Below are positions 23,612 to 36,440 of a stretch of DNA of 64,000 nucleotides, piece after piece. Positions within the stretch are counted from its first letter, which is position 1. Each line of letters starts with the position of its first letter. Position numbers and translations under genes: made by a program. The notes under the pieces were generated by a model. The model saw only the letters and a program-made list of their open reading frames with translations. It did not search any database and had not been told where the DNA came from. Origin of the DNA: Petrolisthes cinctipes (lineage: Eukaryota; Arthropoda; Malacostraca; Decapoda; Porcellanidae); contig JAWQEG010000501.1 in assembly GCA_033782935.1 (NCBI GenBank), forward strand, positions 2,702,501 to 2,766,500, in the 5' to 3' direction.

Positions 23612-25770
23612 GTAACTGAAGGTATCTGTACATGCCTACACTGTGTTAGAGTATTTTCAAAATACATGCTCAAAACATACTGAAAATCGATCTTTTAGGT
23701 GCCCAAAAGTCGATATGTGCATGCATCTTCTGTACCCGTTTATATCTCAAATTCTGGCCCTAAACACCCGAAAATTCGATATTTTGGGGTCCCAGAAGCG
23801 ATCTGTACATGCCTACTCCGTGTTAGAGTATTTTCAAAATACAGGCCAAAAACATGCTGAAAATCGATATTTTTCGTGCCCAAAGTCAATATGTGCATGT
23901 ATCTTCTGTACCCGTTTATATCTCAAATTCAGGCTCAAAACACCCGAAATTTCAATATTTTGGGGTCCCAGAAGCAATCTGTACAGTGCTAGAATATTTT
24001 CAAAATATAGGCTAAAAACACGCTTAAAATCGATCTTTTAGGTGCCAAAAAGTCGATATCTCAAATTCAGTCCCAAAACACCCGAAAATTCGATATTTAG
24101 GGGTCCCAGAAGCGATCTGTACATGCCTACTCCGTATTAGAGTATTTTCAAAATACATGCTCAAAACATACTGAAAATCGATCTTTTAGGTGCACAAAAG
24201 TCGATATGTGCATGCATCTTCAGTACCCGTTTATATCTCAAATTCAGGCTCAAAACACCCGAAAATTCAATATTTTGGGGTCCCAGAAGCAATCTGTACA
24301 TGCCTACTCAGTGTTAGAGTATTTTCAAAATACAGGCCCAAAACATGCTGAAAATCGATATTTTAGATTTCCAAAGTCAATATGTGCATGTATCTTCTGT
24401 ACCCGTTTATATCTCAATTTCTGGCTCAAAACACCCGAAAATTCAATATTTTGGGGTCTCAGAAGCAATCTGTACATGCCTACACAGTGCTAGAATATTT
24501 TCAAAATATAGGCTAAAAACATGCTAAAAATCGACATTTTAGGTGCCAAAAAATCGATATCTCAAATTCAGTCCCAAAACACCCGAAAATTCGATATTTA
24601 GAGGTCCCAGAAGGTATCTGTACATGCCTACACTGTGTTAGAGTATTTTCAAAATACTGGCCAAAAACATACTGAAAATCGATCTTTTAGGTGCCCAAAA
24701 GTCGATATGTGCATGCATCTTCTGTACCCGTTTATATCTCAAATTCTGGCCCTAAACACCCGAAAATTCGATATTTTGGGGTCCCAGAAGCGATCTGTAC
24801 ATGCCTACTACGTGTTAGAGTATTTTCAAAATATAGGCCAAAAACATGCTGAAAATCGATATTTTTGGTGCCCAGAGTCAATATGTGCATGTATCTTCTG
24901 TACCCGTTTATATCTCAAATTCAGGCTCAAAACACCCGAAAAATCAATATTTTGGGGTCTCAGAAGCAATCTGTACAGTGCTAGAATATTTTCAAAATAT
25001 AGGCTAAAAACATGCTAAAAATCGATCTTTTAGGTGCCAAAAAGTCGATATCTCAAATTCAGTCCCAAAACACCCGAAAATAGATATTTAGGGGTCCCAG
25101 AAGCGATCTGTACATGTCTACTCCGTGTTAGAGTATTTTCAAAATACATGCTCAAAACATACTGAAAATCGATCTTTTAGGTGCACAAAAGTCGATATGT
25201 GCATGCATCTTCAGTACCCGTTTATATCTCAAATTCAGGCTCAAAACACCCGAAAATTCAATATTTTGGCGTCCCAGAAGCAATCTGTACATGCCTACTC
25301 AGTGTTAGAGTATTTTCAAAATACAGGCCCAAAACATGCTGAAAATCGATATTTTAGATGCCCAAAGTCAATATGTGCATGTATCTTCTGTACCCGTTTA
25401 TATCTCAAATTCAGGCTCAAAACACCCGAAAATTCAATATTTTGGGGTCCCAGAAGCAATCTGTACATGCCTACTCAGTGTTAGAGTATTTTCAAAATAC
25501 AGGGCCAAAACATGCTGAAAATCGATATTTTAGATGCCCAAAGTCAATATGTGCATGTATCTTCTGTACCCGTTTATATCTCAAATTCAGGCTCAAAACA
25601 CCCGAAAATTCAATATTTTGGGGTCCCAGAAGCAATCTGTACATGCCTACACAGTGCTAGAATATTTTCAAAATATAGGCTAAAAACATGCTAAAAATCG
25701 ACATTTTAGGTGCCAAAAAATCGATATCACAAATTCAGTCCCAAAACACCCGAAAATTCGATATTTAGAG
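23612..25770 (+). repeat. Array segment: ABC-DEK hexamer, ABC, DEEK
   Basis: Starts are A 23612 (opens gtaactgaag, with catgctcaaaacatactg borrowed from D), B 23789 (tttttcgtgccc), C 23965, D 24103 (ccgtattag), E 24280, K 24456, A 24604, B 24781 (cccagagtc), C 24957 (137 bp), D 25094, E 25271, E 25447 and K 25623. Later copies with these markers lie at 33252 and 61398. Confidence 0.94.
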
Positions 25771-27599
25771 GTCCCAGAAGGTATCTGTACATGCCTACTC
25801 CGTGTTAGAGTATTTTAAAAATACAGGCCAAAAACATACTGAAAATCGATCTTTTATGTGCCCAAAAGTCGATATGTGCATGCATCTTCTGTACCCGTTT
25901 ATATCTCAAATTCTGGCCCTAAACACCCGAAAATTCGATATTTTGGGGTCCCAGAAGCGATCTGTACATGCCTACTCCGTGTTAGAGTATTTTCAAAATT
26001 CAAGCCCAAAACATGCTGAAAATCGATCTTTTAGGTGCACAAAAGTCGATATGTGCATGCATCTTCAGTACCCGTTTATATCTCAAATTCAGGCTCAAAA
26101 CACCCGAAAATTCAATATTTTGGGGTCCCAGAAGCAATCTGTACATGCCTACTCAGTGTTAGAGTATTTTCAAAATACAGGCCCAAAACATGCTGAAAAT
26201 CGATATTTTAGATGCCCAAAGTCAATATGTGCATGTATCTTCTGTACCCGTTTATATCTCAAATTCAGGCTCAAAACACCCGAAAATTCAATATTTTGGG
26301 GTCCCAGAAGCAATCTGTACATGCCTACACAGTGCTAGAATATTTTCAAAATATAGGCTAAAAACATGCTAAAAATCGACATTTTAGGTGCCAAAAAATC
26401 GATATCTCAAATTCAGTCCCAAAACACCCGAAAATTCGATATTTAGAGGTCCCTGAAGGTATCTGTACATGCCTACACTGTGTTAGAGTATTTTCAAAAT
26501 ACAGGCCAAAAACATACTAAAAAATCGATCTTTTAGGTGCCCAAAAGTCGATATGTGCATGCATCTTCTGTACCCGTTTATATCTCAAATTCTGGCCCTA
26601 AACACCCGAAAATTCGATATTTTGGGGTCCCAGAAGCGATCTGTACATGCCTACTCCATGTTAGAGTATTTTCAAAATACAGGCCAAAAACATGCTGAAA
26701 ATCGATATTTTTGGTGTCCAAAGTCAATATGTGCATGTATCTTCTGTACCCGATTATATCTCAAATTCAGGCTCAAAACACCCGAAAATTCAATATTTTG
26801 GGGTCCCAGAAGCAATCTGTACATGCCTACACAGTGCTAGAATATTTTCAAAATATAGGCTAAAAACATGCTAAAAATCGACATTTTAGGTGCCAAAAAA
26901 TCGATATCTCAAATTCAGTCCCAAAACACCCGAAAATTCGATATTTAGAGGTCCCAGAAGGTATCTGTACATGCCTACTCCGTGTTAGAGTATTTTAAAA
27001 ATTCAGGCCCAAAACATGCTGAAAATCGATATTTTTGGTGCCCAAAGTCAATATGTGCATGTATCTTCTGTACCCGTTTATATCTCGAATTCAGGCTCAA
27101 AACACCCGAAAATTCAATATTTTGGGGTCCCAGAAGCAATCTGTACATGCCTACTCAGTGCTAGAATATTTTCAAAATATAGGCTAAAAACATGCTAAAA
27201 ATCGATCTTTTAGGTGCCAAAAATTTGATATCTCAAATTCAGTCCCAAAACACCCGAAAATTCGATATTTAGGGGTCCCAGAAGCGATCTGTACATGCCT
27301 ACTCCGTGTTAGAGTATTTTCAAAATACATGCTCAAAACATACTGAAAATAGATCTTTTAGGTGCACAAAAGTCGATATGTGCATGCATCTTCAGTACCC
27401 GTTTATATCTCAAATTCAGGCTCAAAACACCCGAAAATTCAATATTTTGGGGTCCCAGAAGCAATCTGTACATGCCTACACAGTGCTAGAATATTTTCAA
27501 AATATAGGCTAAAAACATGCTAAAAATCGACATTTTAGGTGCCAAAAAATCGATATCTCAAATTCAGTCCCAAAACACCAGAAAATTCGATATTTAGAG
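25771..27599 (+). repeat. Array segment with chimeras: A-(B/D)-E-K, ABK, (A/B)-K, DK
   Basis: Starts are A 25771, B/D chimera 25948, E 26125, K 26301, A 26449 (178 bp), B 26627, K 26803, A/B chimera 26951, K 27127, D 27275 and K 27452. The B/D chimera switches from ttcaagcccaaaacatgctg to gatcttttaggtgcacaaaag. The A/B chimera opens like A (ggtatctg) and switches to attttaaaaattcaggccc of B. It stands where the related block at 20490 has a full A plus B, so one 177-bp monomer has been lost. Confidence 0.92.
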
Positions 27600-28601
27600 G
27601 TCCCAGAAGGTATCTGTACATGCCTACTCCGTGTTAGAGTATTTTCAAAATACAGGCCAAAAACATACTGAAAATCGATCTTTTAGGTGCCCAAAAGTCG
27701 ATATGTGCATGCATCTTCTGTACCCGTTTATATCTCAAATTCTGGCCCTAAACACCCGAAAATTCGATATTTTGGGGTCCCAGAAGCGATCTGTACATGC
27801 CTATTCCGTGTTAGAGTATTTTCAAAATTCAAGCCCAAAACATGCTGAAAATCGATATTTTCTGTGCCCAAAGTCAATATGTGCATGTATCTTCTGTACC
27901 CGTTTATATCTCAAATTCAGGCTCAAAACACCCGAAAATTCAATATTTTGGGGTCCCAGAAGCAATCTGTACATGCCTACACAGTGCTAGAATATTTTCA
28001 AAATATATGCTAAAAACATGCTAAAAATCGACATTTTAGGTGCCAAAAAATCGATATCTCAAATTCAGTCCCAAAACACCCTAAAATTCGATATTTAGAG
28101 GTCCCAGAAGGTATCTGTACATGCCTACACTGTGTTAGAGTATTTTCAAAATACAGGCCAAAAACATACTGAAAATCGGTCTTTTAGGTGCCTAAAAGTC
28201 GATATGTGCATGCATCTTCTGTACCCGTTTATATCTCAAATTCTGGCCCTAAACACCCGAAAATTCGATATTTTGGGGTCCCAGAAGCGATTTGTACATG
28301 CCTACTCCGTGTTAGAGTATTTTCAAAATACAGGCCAAAAACATGCTGAAAATCGATATTTTTGGTGCCCAAAGTCAATATGTGCATGTATCTTCTGTAC
28401 CCGTTTATATCTCAAATTCAGGCTCAAAACACCCGAAAATTCAATATTTTGGGGTCCCAGAAGCAATCTGTACATGCCTACACAGTGCTAGAATATTTTC
28501 AAAATATAGGCTAAAAACATGCTAAAAATCGACATTTTAGGTGCCAAAAAATCGATATCTCAAATTCAGTCCCAAAACACCCGAAAATTCGATATTTAGA
28601 G
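27600..28601 (+). repeat. Array segment: ABK, ABK
   Basis: Starts are A 27600, B 27777 (gatattttctgtgccc), K 27953 (aaaatatatgc), A 28101, B 28278 (gcgatttg) and K 28454. These correspond to 20991-21992 at offset 6609. Confidence 0.94.
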
Positions 28602-30926
28602 GTCCCAGAAGGTATCTGTACATGCCTACACTGTGTTAGAGTATTTTCAAAATACAGGCCAAAAACATACTGAAAATCGGTCTTTTAGGTGCCTAAAAGT
28701 CGATATATGCATGCATCTTCTGTACCCGTTTATACCTCAAATTTTGGCCCTAAACACCCGAAAATTCGATATTTTGGGGTCCCAGAAGCGATCTGTACAT
28801 GCCTACTCCGTGTTAGAGTATTTTCAAAATACAGGCCAAAAACATGCTGAAAATCGATATTTTTGGTGCCCAAAGTCAATATGTGCATGTATCTTCTGTA
28901 CCCGTTTATATCTCAAATTCAGGCTCAAAACACCCGAAAATTCAATATTTTGGGGTCCCAGAAGCAATCTGTACAGTGCTAGAATATTTTCAAAATATAG
29001 GTTAAAAACATGCTAAAAATCGATCTTTTAGGTGTCAAAAAGTCGATATCTCAAATTCAGTCCCAAAACACCCGAAAATTCGATATTTAGGGGTCCCAGA
29101 AGCGATCTGTACATGCCTACTCCGTTTTAGAGTATTTTCAAAATACATGCTCAAAACATACTGAAAATCGATCTTTTAGGTGCACAAAAGTCGATATGTG
29201 CATGCATCTTCAGTACCCGTTTATATCTCAAATTCAGGCTCAAAACACCCGAAAATTCAATATTTTGGGGTCCCAGATGCAATCTGTACATGCCTACTCC
29301 GTGTTAGAGTATTTTCAAAATACAGGCCAAAAACATGCTGAAAATCGATATTTTAGATGCCCAAAGTCAATATGTGCATGTATCTTCTGTACCCGTTTAT
29401 ATCTCAAATTCAGGCTCAAAACACCCGAAAATTCAATATTTTGGGGTCCCAGAAGCAATCTGTACATGCCTACTCAGTGTTAGAGTATTTTCAAAATACA
29501 GGCCCAAAACATGCTGAAAATCGATATTTTAGATGCCCAAAGTCAATATGTGCATGTATCTTCTGTACCCGTTTATATCTCAAATTCAGGCTCAAAACAC
29601 CCGAAAATTCAATATTTTGGGGTCCCAGAAGCAATCTGTACAGTGCTAGAATATTTTCAAAATATAGGCTAAAAACATGCTAAAAATCGATCTTTTAGGT
29701 GCCAAAAAGTCGATATCTCAAATTCAGTCCCAAAACACCCGAAAATTCGATATTTAGGGGTCCCAGAAGCGATCTGTACATGCCTACTCCGTTTTAGAGT
29801 ATTTTCAAAATACATGCTCAAAACATACTGAAAATCGATCTTTTAGGTGCACAAAAGTCGATATGTGCATGCCTCTTCAGTACCCGTTTATATCTCAAAT
29901 TCAGGCTCAAAAAACCCGAAAATTCAATATTTTGGGGACCCAGAAGCAATCTGTACATGCCTACTCCGTGTTAGAGTATTTTGAAAATACAGGCCCAAAA
30001 TATGCTGAAAATCGATATTTTAGATGCCCAAAGTCAATATGTGCATGTATCTTCTGTACCCGTTTATATCTCAAATTCAGGCTCAAAACACCCGAAAATT
30101 CAATATTTTGGGGTCCCAGAAGCAATCTGTACAGTGCTAGAATATTTTCAAAATATAGGCTAAAAACATGCTAAAAATCTATCTTTTAGGTGCCAAAAAG
30201 TCGATATCTCAAATTCAGTCCCAAAACACCCGAAAATAGATATTTAGGGGTCCCAGAAGCGATCTGTACATGCCTACTACGTTTTAGAGTATTTTCAAAA
30301 TACATGCTCAAAACATACTGAAAATAGATCTTTTAGGTGCACAAAAGTCGATATGTGCATGCATCTTCAGTACCCGTTTATATCTCAAATTCAGGCTCAA
30401 AACACCCGAAAATTCAATATTTTGGGGTCCCAGAAGCAATCTGTACATGCCTACTCCGTGTTAGAGTATTTTCAAAATACAGGCCCATAACATGCTGAAA
30501 ATCGATATTTTAGATGCCCAAAGTCAATATGTGCATGTATCTTCTGTACCCGTTTATATCTCAAATTCAGGCTCAAAACACCCGAAAATTCAATATTTTG
30601 GGGTCCAAGAAGCAATCTGTACATGCCTACTCAGTGTTAGAGTATTTTCAAAATACAGGCCCAAAACATGCTGAAAATCGATATTTTAGATGCCCAAAGT
30701 CAATATGTGCATGTATCTTCTGTACCCGTTTATATCTCAAATTTAGGCTCAAAACACCCGAAAATTCAATATTTTGGGGTCCCAGAAGCAATCTGTACAT
30801 GCCTACACAGTGCTAGAATATTTTCAAAATATAGGCTAAAAACATGCTAAAAATCGACATTTTAGGTGCCAAAAAATCGATATCTCAAATTCAGTCCCAA
30901 AACACCCGAAAGTTCGATATTTAGAG
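28602..30926 (+). repeat. 2325-bp unit, copy 1: ABC-DEEC-DEC-DEEK
   Basis: Starts are A 28602 (gtgcctaaaag, gatatatgc), B 28779, C 28955 (aggttaaaaac, ggtgtcaaa), D 29093, E 29270 (gatgcaatc), E 29446, C 29622, D 29760 (gcatgcctc, caaaaaaccc), E 29937 (attttgaaaatac), C 30113 (137 bp), D 30250 (tactacgtttt), E 30427 (cccataacatg), E 30603 and K 30779. It is 14 monomers long. Confidence 0.95.
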
Positions 30927-33251
30927 GTAACTGAAGGTATCTGTACATGCCTACACTGTGTTAGAGTATTTTCAAAATACAGGCCAAAAACATACTGAAA
31001 ATCGGTCTTTTAGGTGCCTAAAAGTCGATATATGCATGCATCTTCTGTACCCGTTTATACCTCAAATTTTGGCCCTAAACACCCGAAAATTCGATATTTT
31101 GGGGTCCCAGAAGCGATCTGTACATGCCTACTCCGTGTTAGAGTATTTTCAAAATACAGGCCAAAAACATGCTGAAAATCGATATTTTTCGTGCCCAAAG
31201 TCAATATGTGCTTGTATCTTCTGTACCCGTTTATATCTCAAATTCAGGCTCAAAACACCCGAAAATTCAATATTTTGGGGTCCCAGAAGCAATCTGTACA
31301 GTGCTAGAATATTTTCAAAATATAGGTTAAAAACATGCTAAAAATCGATCTTTTAGGTGTCAAAAAGTCGATATCTCAAATTCAGTCCCAAAACACCCGA
31401 AAATTCGATATTTAGGGGTCCCAGAAGCGATCTGTACATGCCTACTCCGTTTTAGAGTATTTTCAAAATACATGCTCAAAACATACTGAAAATCGATCTT
31501 TTAGGTGCACAAAAGTCGATATGTGCATGCATCTTCAGTACCCGTTTATATCTCAAATTCAGGCTCAAAACACCCGAAAATTCAATATTTTGGGGTCCCA
31601 GATGCAATCTGTACATGCCTACTCCGTGTTAGAGTATTTTCAAAATACAGGCCAAAAACATGCTGAAAATCGATATTTTAGATGCCCAAAGTCAATATGT
31701 GCATGTATCTTCTGTACCCGTTTATATCTCAAATTCAGGCTCAAAACACCCGAAAATTCAATATTTTGGGGTCCCAGAAGCAATCTGTACATGCCTACTC
31801 AGTGTTAGAGTATTTTCAAAATACAGGCCCAAAACATGCTGAAAATCGATATTTTAGATGCCCAAAGTCAATATGTGCATGTATCTTCTGTACCCGTTTA
31901 TATCTCAAATTCAGGCTCAAAACACCCGAAAATTCAATATTTTGGGGTCCCAGAAGCAATCTGTACAGTGCTAGAATATTTTCAAAATATAGGCTAAAAA
32001 CATGCTAAAAATCGATCTTTTAGGTGCCAAAAAGTCGATATCTCAAATTCAGTCCCAAAACACCCGAAAATTCGATATTTAGGGGTCCCAGAAGCGATCT
32101 GTACATGCCTACTCCGTTTTAGAGTATTTTCAAAATACATGCTCAAAACATACTGAAAATCGATCTTTTAGGTGCACAAAAGTCGATATGTGCATGCCTC
32201 TTCAGTACCCGTTTATATCTCAAATTCAGGCTCAAAAAACCCGAAAATTCAATATTTTGGGGACCCAGAAGCAATCTGTACATGCCTACTCCGTGTTAGA
32301 GTATTTTGAAAATACAGGCCCAAAATATGCTGAAAATCGATATTTTAGATGCCCAAAGTCAATATGTGCATGTATCTTCTGTACCCTTTTATATCTCAAA
32401 TTCAGGCTCAAAACACCCGAAAATTCAATATTTTGGGGTCCCAGAAGCAATCTGTACAGTGCTAGAATATTTTCAAAATATAGGCTAAAAACATGCTAAA
32501 AATCTATCTTTTAGGTGCCAAAAAGTCGATATCTCAAATTCAGTCCCAAAACACCCGAAAATAGATATTTAGGGGTCCCAGAAGCGATCTGTACATGCCT
32601 ACTACGTTTTAGAGTATTTTCAAAATACATGCTCAAAACATACTGAAAATCGATCTTTTAGGTGCACAAAAGTCGATATGTGCATGCATCTTCAGTACCC
32701 GTTTATATCTCAAATTCAGGCTCAAAACACCCGAAAATTCAATATTTTGGGGTCCCAGAAGCAATCTGTACATGCCTACTCCGTGTTAGAGTATTTTCAA
32801 AATACAGGCCCATAACATGCTGAAAATCGATATTTTAGATGCCCAAAGTCAATATGTGCATGTATCTTCTGTACCCGTTTATATCTCAAATTCAGGCTCA
32901 AAACACCCGAAAATTCAATATTTTGGGGTCCAAGAAGCAATCTGTACATGCCTACTCAGTGTTAGAGTATTTTCAAAATACAGGCCCAAAACATGCTGAA
33001 AATCGATATTTTAGATGCCCAAAGTCAATATGTGCATGTATCTTCTGTACCCGTTTATATCTCAAATTTAGGCTCAAAACACCCGAAAATTCAATATTTT
33101 GGGGTCCCAGAAGCAATCTGTACATGCCTACACAGTGCTAGAATATTTTCAAAATATAGGCTAAAAACATGCTAAAAATCGACATTTTAGGTGCCAAAAA
33201 ATCGATATCTCAAATTCAGTCCCAAAACACCCGAAAGTTCGATATTTAGAG
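30927..33251 (+). repeat. 2325-bp unit, copy 2
   Basis: Same 14-monomer order and markers: A 30927, B 31104, C 31280, D 31418, E 31595, E 31771, C 31947, D 32085, E 32262, C 32438, D 32575, E 32752, E 32928 and K 33104. Its A opens with gtaactgaag, whereas A of copy 1 opens with gtcccagaag. This suggests that the exchange that made the tandem pair lay just before or within the start of A. Confidence 0.95.
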
Positions 33252-35586
33252 GTAACTGAAGGTATCTGTACATGCCTACACTGTGTTAGAGTATTTTCAA
33301 AATACATGCTCAAAACATACTGAAAATCGATCTTTTAGGTGCCCAAAAGTCGATATGTGTATGCATCTTCTGTACCCGTTTATATCTCAAATTCTGGCCC
33401 TAAACACCCGAAAATTCGATATTTTGGGGTCCCAGAAGCGATCTGTACATGCCTACTCCGTGTTAGAGTATTTTCAAAATACAGGCCAAAAACATGCTGA
33501 AAATCGATATTTTTCGTGCCCAAAGTCAATATGTGCATGTATCTTCTGTACCCGTTTATATCTCAAATTCAGGCTCAAAACACCCGAAAATTCAATATTT
33601 TGGGGTCCCAGAAGCAATCTGTACAGTGCTAGAATATTTTCAAAATATAGGCTAAAAACATGCTAAAAATCGATCTTTTAGGTGCCAAAAAGTCGATATC
33701 TCAAATTCAGTCCCAAAACACCCGAAAATTCGATATTTAGGGGTCCCAGAAGCGATCTGTACATGCCTACTCCGTATTAGAGTATTTTCAAAATACATGC
33801 TCAAAACATACTGAAAATCGATCTTTTAGGTGCACAAAAGTCGATATGTGCATGCATCTTCAGTACCCGTTTATATCTCAAATTCAGGCTCAAAACACCC
33901 GAAAATTCAATATTTTGGGGTCCCAGAAGCAATCTGTACATGCCTACTCAGTGTTAGAGTATTTTCAAAATACAGGCCCAAAACATGCTGAAAATCGATA
34001 TTTTAGATTCCCAAAGTCAATATGTGCATGTATCTTCTGTACCCGTTTATATCTCAAATTCTGGCTCAAAACACCCGAAAATTCAATATTTTGGGGTCTC
34101 AGAAGCAATCTGTACATGCCTACACAGTGCTAGAATATTTTCAAAATATAGGCTAAAAACATGCTAAAAATCGACATTTTAGGTGCCAAAAAATCGATAT
34201 CTCAAATTCAGTCCCAAAACACCCGAAAATTCGATATTTAGAGGTCCCAGAAGGTATCTGTACATGCCTACACTGTGTTAGAGTATTTTCAAAATACTGG
34301 CCAAAAACATACTGAAAATCGATCTTTTAGGTGCCCAAAAGTCGATATGTGCATGCATCTTCTGTACCCGTTTATATCTCAAATTCTGGCCCTAAACACC
34401 CGAAAATTCGATATTTTGGGGTCCCAGAAGCGATCTGTACATGCCTACTACGTGTTAGAGTATTTTCAAAATACAGGCCAAAAACATGCTGAAAATCGAT
34501 ATTTTTGGTGCCCAGAGTCAATATGTGCATGTATCTTCTGTACCCGTTTATATCTCAAATTCAGGCTCAAAACACCCGAAAATTCAATATTTTGGGGTCC
34601 CAGAAGCAATCTGTACAGTGCTAGAATATTTTCAAAATATAGGCTAAAAACATGCTAAAAATCGATCTTTTAGGTGCCAAAAAGTCGATATCACAAATTC
34701 AGTCCCAAAACACCCGAAAATAGATATTTAGGGGTCCCAGAAGCGATCTGTACATGTCTACTCCGTGTTAGAGTATTTTCAAAATACATGCTCAAAACAT
34801 ACTGAAAATCGATCTTTTAGGTGCACAAAAGTCGATATGTGCATGCATCTTCAGTACCCGTTTATATCTCAAATTCAGGCTCAAAACACCCGAAAATTCA
34901 ATATTTTGGGGTCCCAGAAGCAATCTGTACATGCCTACTCAGTGTTAGAGTATTTTCAAAATACAGGCCCAAAACATGCTGAAAATCGATATTTTAGATG
35001 CCCAAAGTCAATATGTGCATGTATCTTCTGTACCCGTTTATATCTCAAATTCAGGCTCAAAACACCCGAAAATTCAATATTTTGGGGTCCCAGAAGCAAT
35101 CTGTACATGCCTACTCAGTGTTAGAGTATTTTCAAAATACAGGCCCAAAACATGCTGAAAATCGATATTTTAGATGCCCAAAGTCAATATGTGCATGTAT
35201 CTTCTGTACCCGTTTATATCTCAAATTCAGGCTCAAAACACCCGAAAATTCAATATTTTGGGGTCCCAGAAGCAATCTGTACATGCCTACTCAGTGTTAG
35301 AGTATTTTCAAAATACAGGCCCAAAACATGCTGAAAATCGATATTTTAGATGCCCAAAGTCAATATGTGCATGTATCTTCTGTACCCGTTTATATCTCAA
35401 ATTCAGGCTCAAAACACCCGAAAATTCAATATTTTGGGGTCCCAGAAGCAATCTGTACATGCCTACTCAGTGCTAGAATATTTTCAAAATATAGGCTAAA
35501 AACATGCTAAAAATCGACATTTTAGGTGCCAAAAAATCGATATCACAAATTCAGTCCCAAAACACCCGAAAATTCGATATTTAGAG
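33252..35586 (+). repeat. Array segment: ABC-DEK hexamer, ABC, DEEEK
   Basis: Starts are A 33252 (gtaactgaag), B 33429, C 33605, D 33743, E 33920 (gattcccaaag), K 34096, A 34244, B 34421, C 34597 (137 bp), D 34734, E 34911, E 35087, E 35263 and K 35439 (tcagtgctag). It corresponds to 23612-25770 but has three E instead of two. Confidence 0.95.
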
Positions 35587-36087
35587 GTCCCAGAAGGTAT
35601 CTGTACATGCCTACTCCGTGTTAGAGTATTTTCAAAATACAGGCCAAAAACATACTGAAAATCGATCTTTTATGTGCCCAAAAGTCGATATGTGCATGCA
35701 TCTTCTGTACCCGTTTATATCTCAAATTCTGGCCCTAAACACCCGAAAATTCGATATTTTGGGGTCCCAGAAGCGATCTGTACATGCCTACTCCGTGTTA
35801 GAGTATTTTCAAAATTCAAGCCCAAAACATACTGAAAATCGATATTTTTGGTGCCCAAAGTCAATATGTGCATGTATCTTCTGTACCCGTTTATATCTCA
35901 AATTCAGGCTCAAAACACCCGAAAATTCAATATTTTGGGGTCCCAGAAGCAATCTGTACATGCCTACTCAGTGCTAGAATATTTTCAAAATATAGGCTAA
36001 AAACATGCTAAAAATCGACATTTTAGGTGCCAAAAAATCGATATCTCAAATTTAGTCCCAAAACACCCGAAAATTCGATATTTAGAG

Positions 36088-36264
36088 GTCCCAGAAGGTA
36101 TCTGTACATGCCTACACTGTGTTAGAGTATTTTCAAAATACAGGCCAAAAACATACTGAAAATCGGTCTTTTAGGTGCCCAAAAGTCGATATGTGCATGC
36201 ATCTTCTGTACCCGTTTATATCTCAAATTTTGGCCCTAAACACCCGAAAATTCGATATTTTGGG
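36088..36264 (+). repeat. Example monomer of class A (177 bp)
   Basis: Class A opens with gtcccagaaggtatctg and carries aggccaaaaacatactg, gtgcccaaaagtcgatatg, gcatgcatcttctg and a ctggccctaaac or ttggccctaaac segment. It usually follows a K monomer and is almost always followed by B. Its 177-bp length is a multiple of three, so one frame stays open through it. Sub-variants have actccgtg or acactgtg before ttagag. Confidence 0.93.
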
Positions 36265-36440
36265 GTCCCAGAAGCGATCTGTACATGCCTACTCCGTGTT
36301 AGAGTATTTTCAAAATACAGGCCAAAAACATGCTGAAAATCGATATTTTTGGTGCCCAAAGTCAATATGTGCATGTATCTTCTGTACCCGTTTATATCTC
36401 AAATTCAGGCTCAAAACACCCGAAAATTCAATATTTTGGG
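36265..36440 (+). repeat. Example monomer of class B (176 bp)
   Basis: Class B opens with gtcccagaagcgatctg and carries aggccaaaaacatgctg, gatatttttggtgcccaaag and gcatgtatcttctg. It ends ttcaggctcaaaacacccg then caatattttgggg. A common sub-variant has ttttcaaaattcaggccc or ttcaaaattcaagccc. That sub-variant breaks the central dyad described separately. Confidence 0.93.

Larger units (their letters stand above)
28602..33251 (+). repeat. Tandem pair of 2325-bp (14-monomer) higher-order units
   Basis: All 14 monomer positions and about ten private markers line up at an offset of exactly 2325 bp. The unit is more than twice the 992-bp hexamer and contains only one ABC block for three D-led blocks. 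It is therefore a secondary higher-order repeat built from recombined hexamers. Confidence 0.94.

Noticed and set aside
25802..26338. A 178-codon open frame, and some 200 other open frames of 60-130 codons across the window, as possible repeat-protein genes
   Set aside because: They follow the tandem DNA period. The same DNA is open in two frames, their starts are repeat words (gtg or atg in fixed places), and they end at stops created by monomer length (176 is not a multiple of 3) or by the short monomers. No signal peptide, domain, codon bias or upstream signal is visible.
20000..33000. Inverted or palindromic rearrangement of the array
   Set aside because: The gtcccagaag word stays on the plus strand in every monomer from start to end, and no switch of orientation was found.
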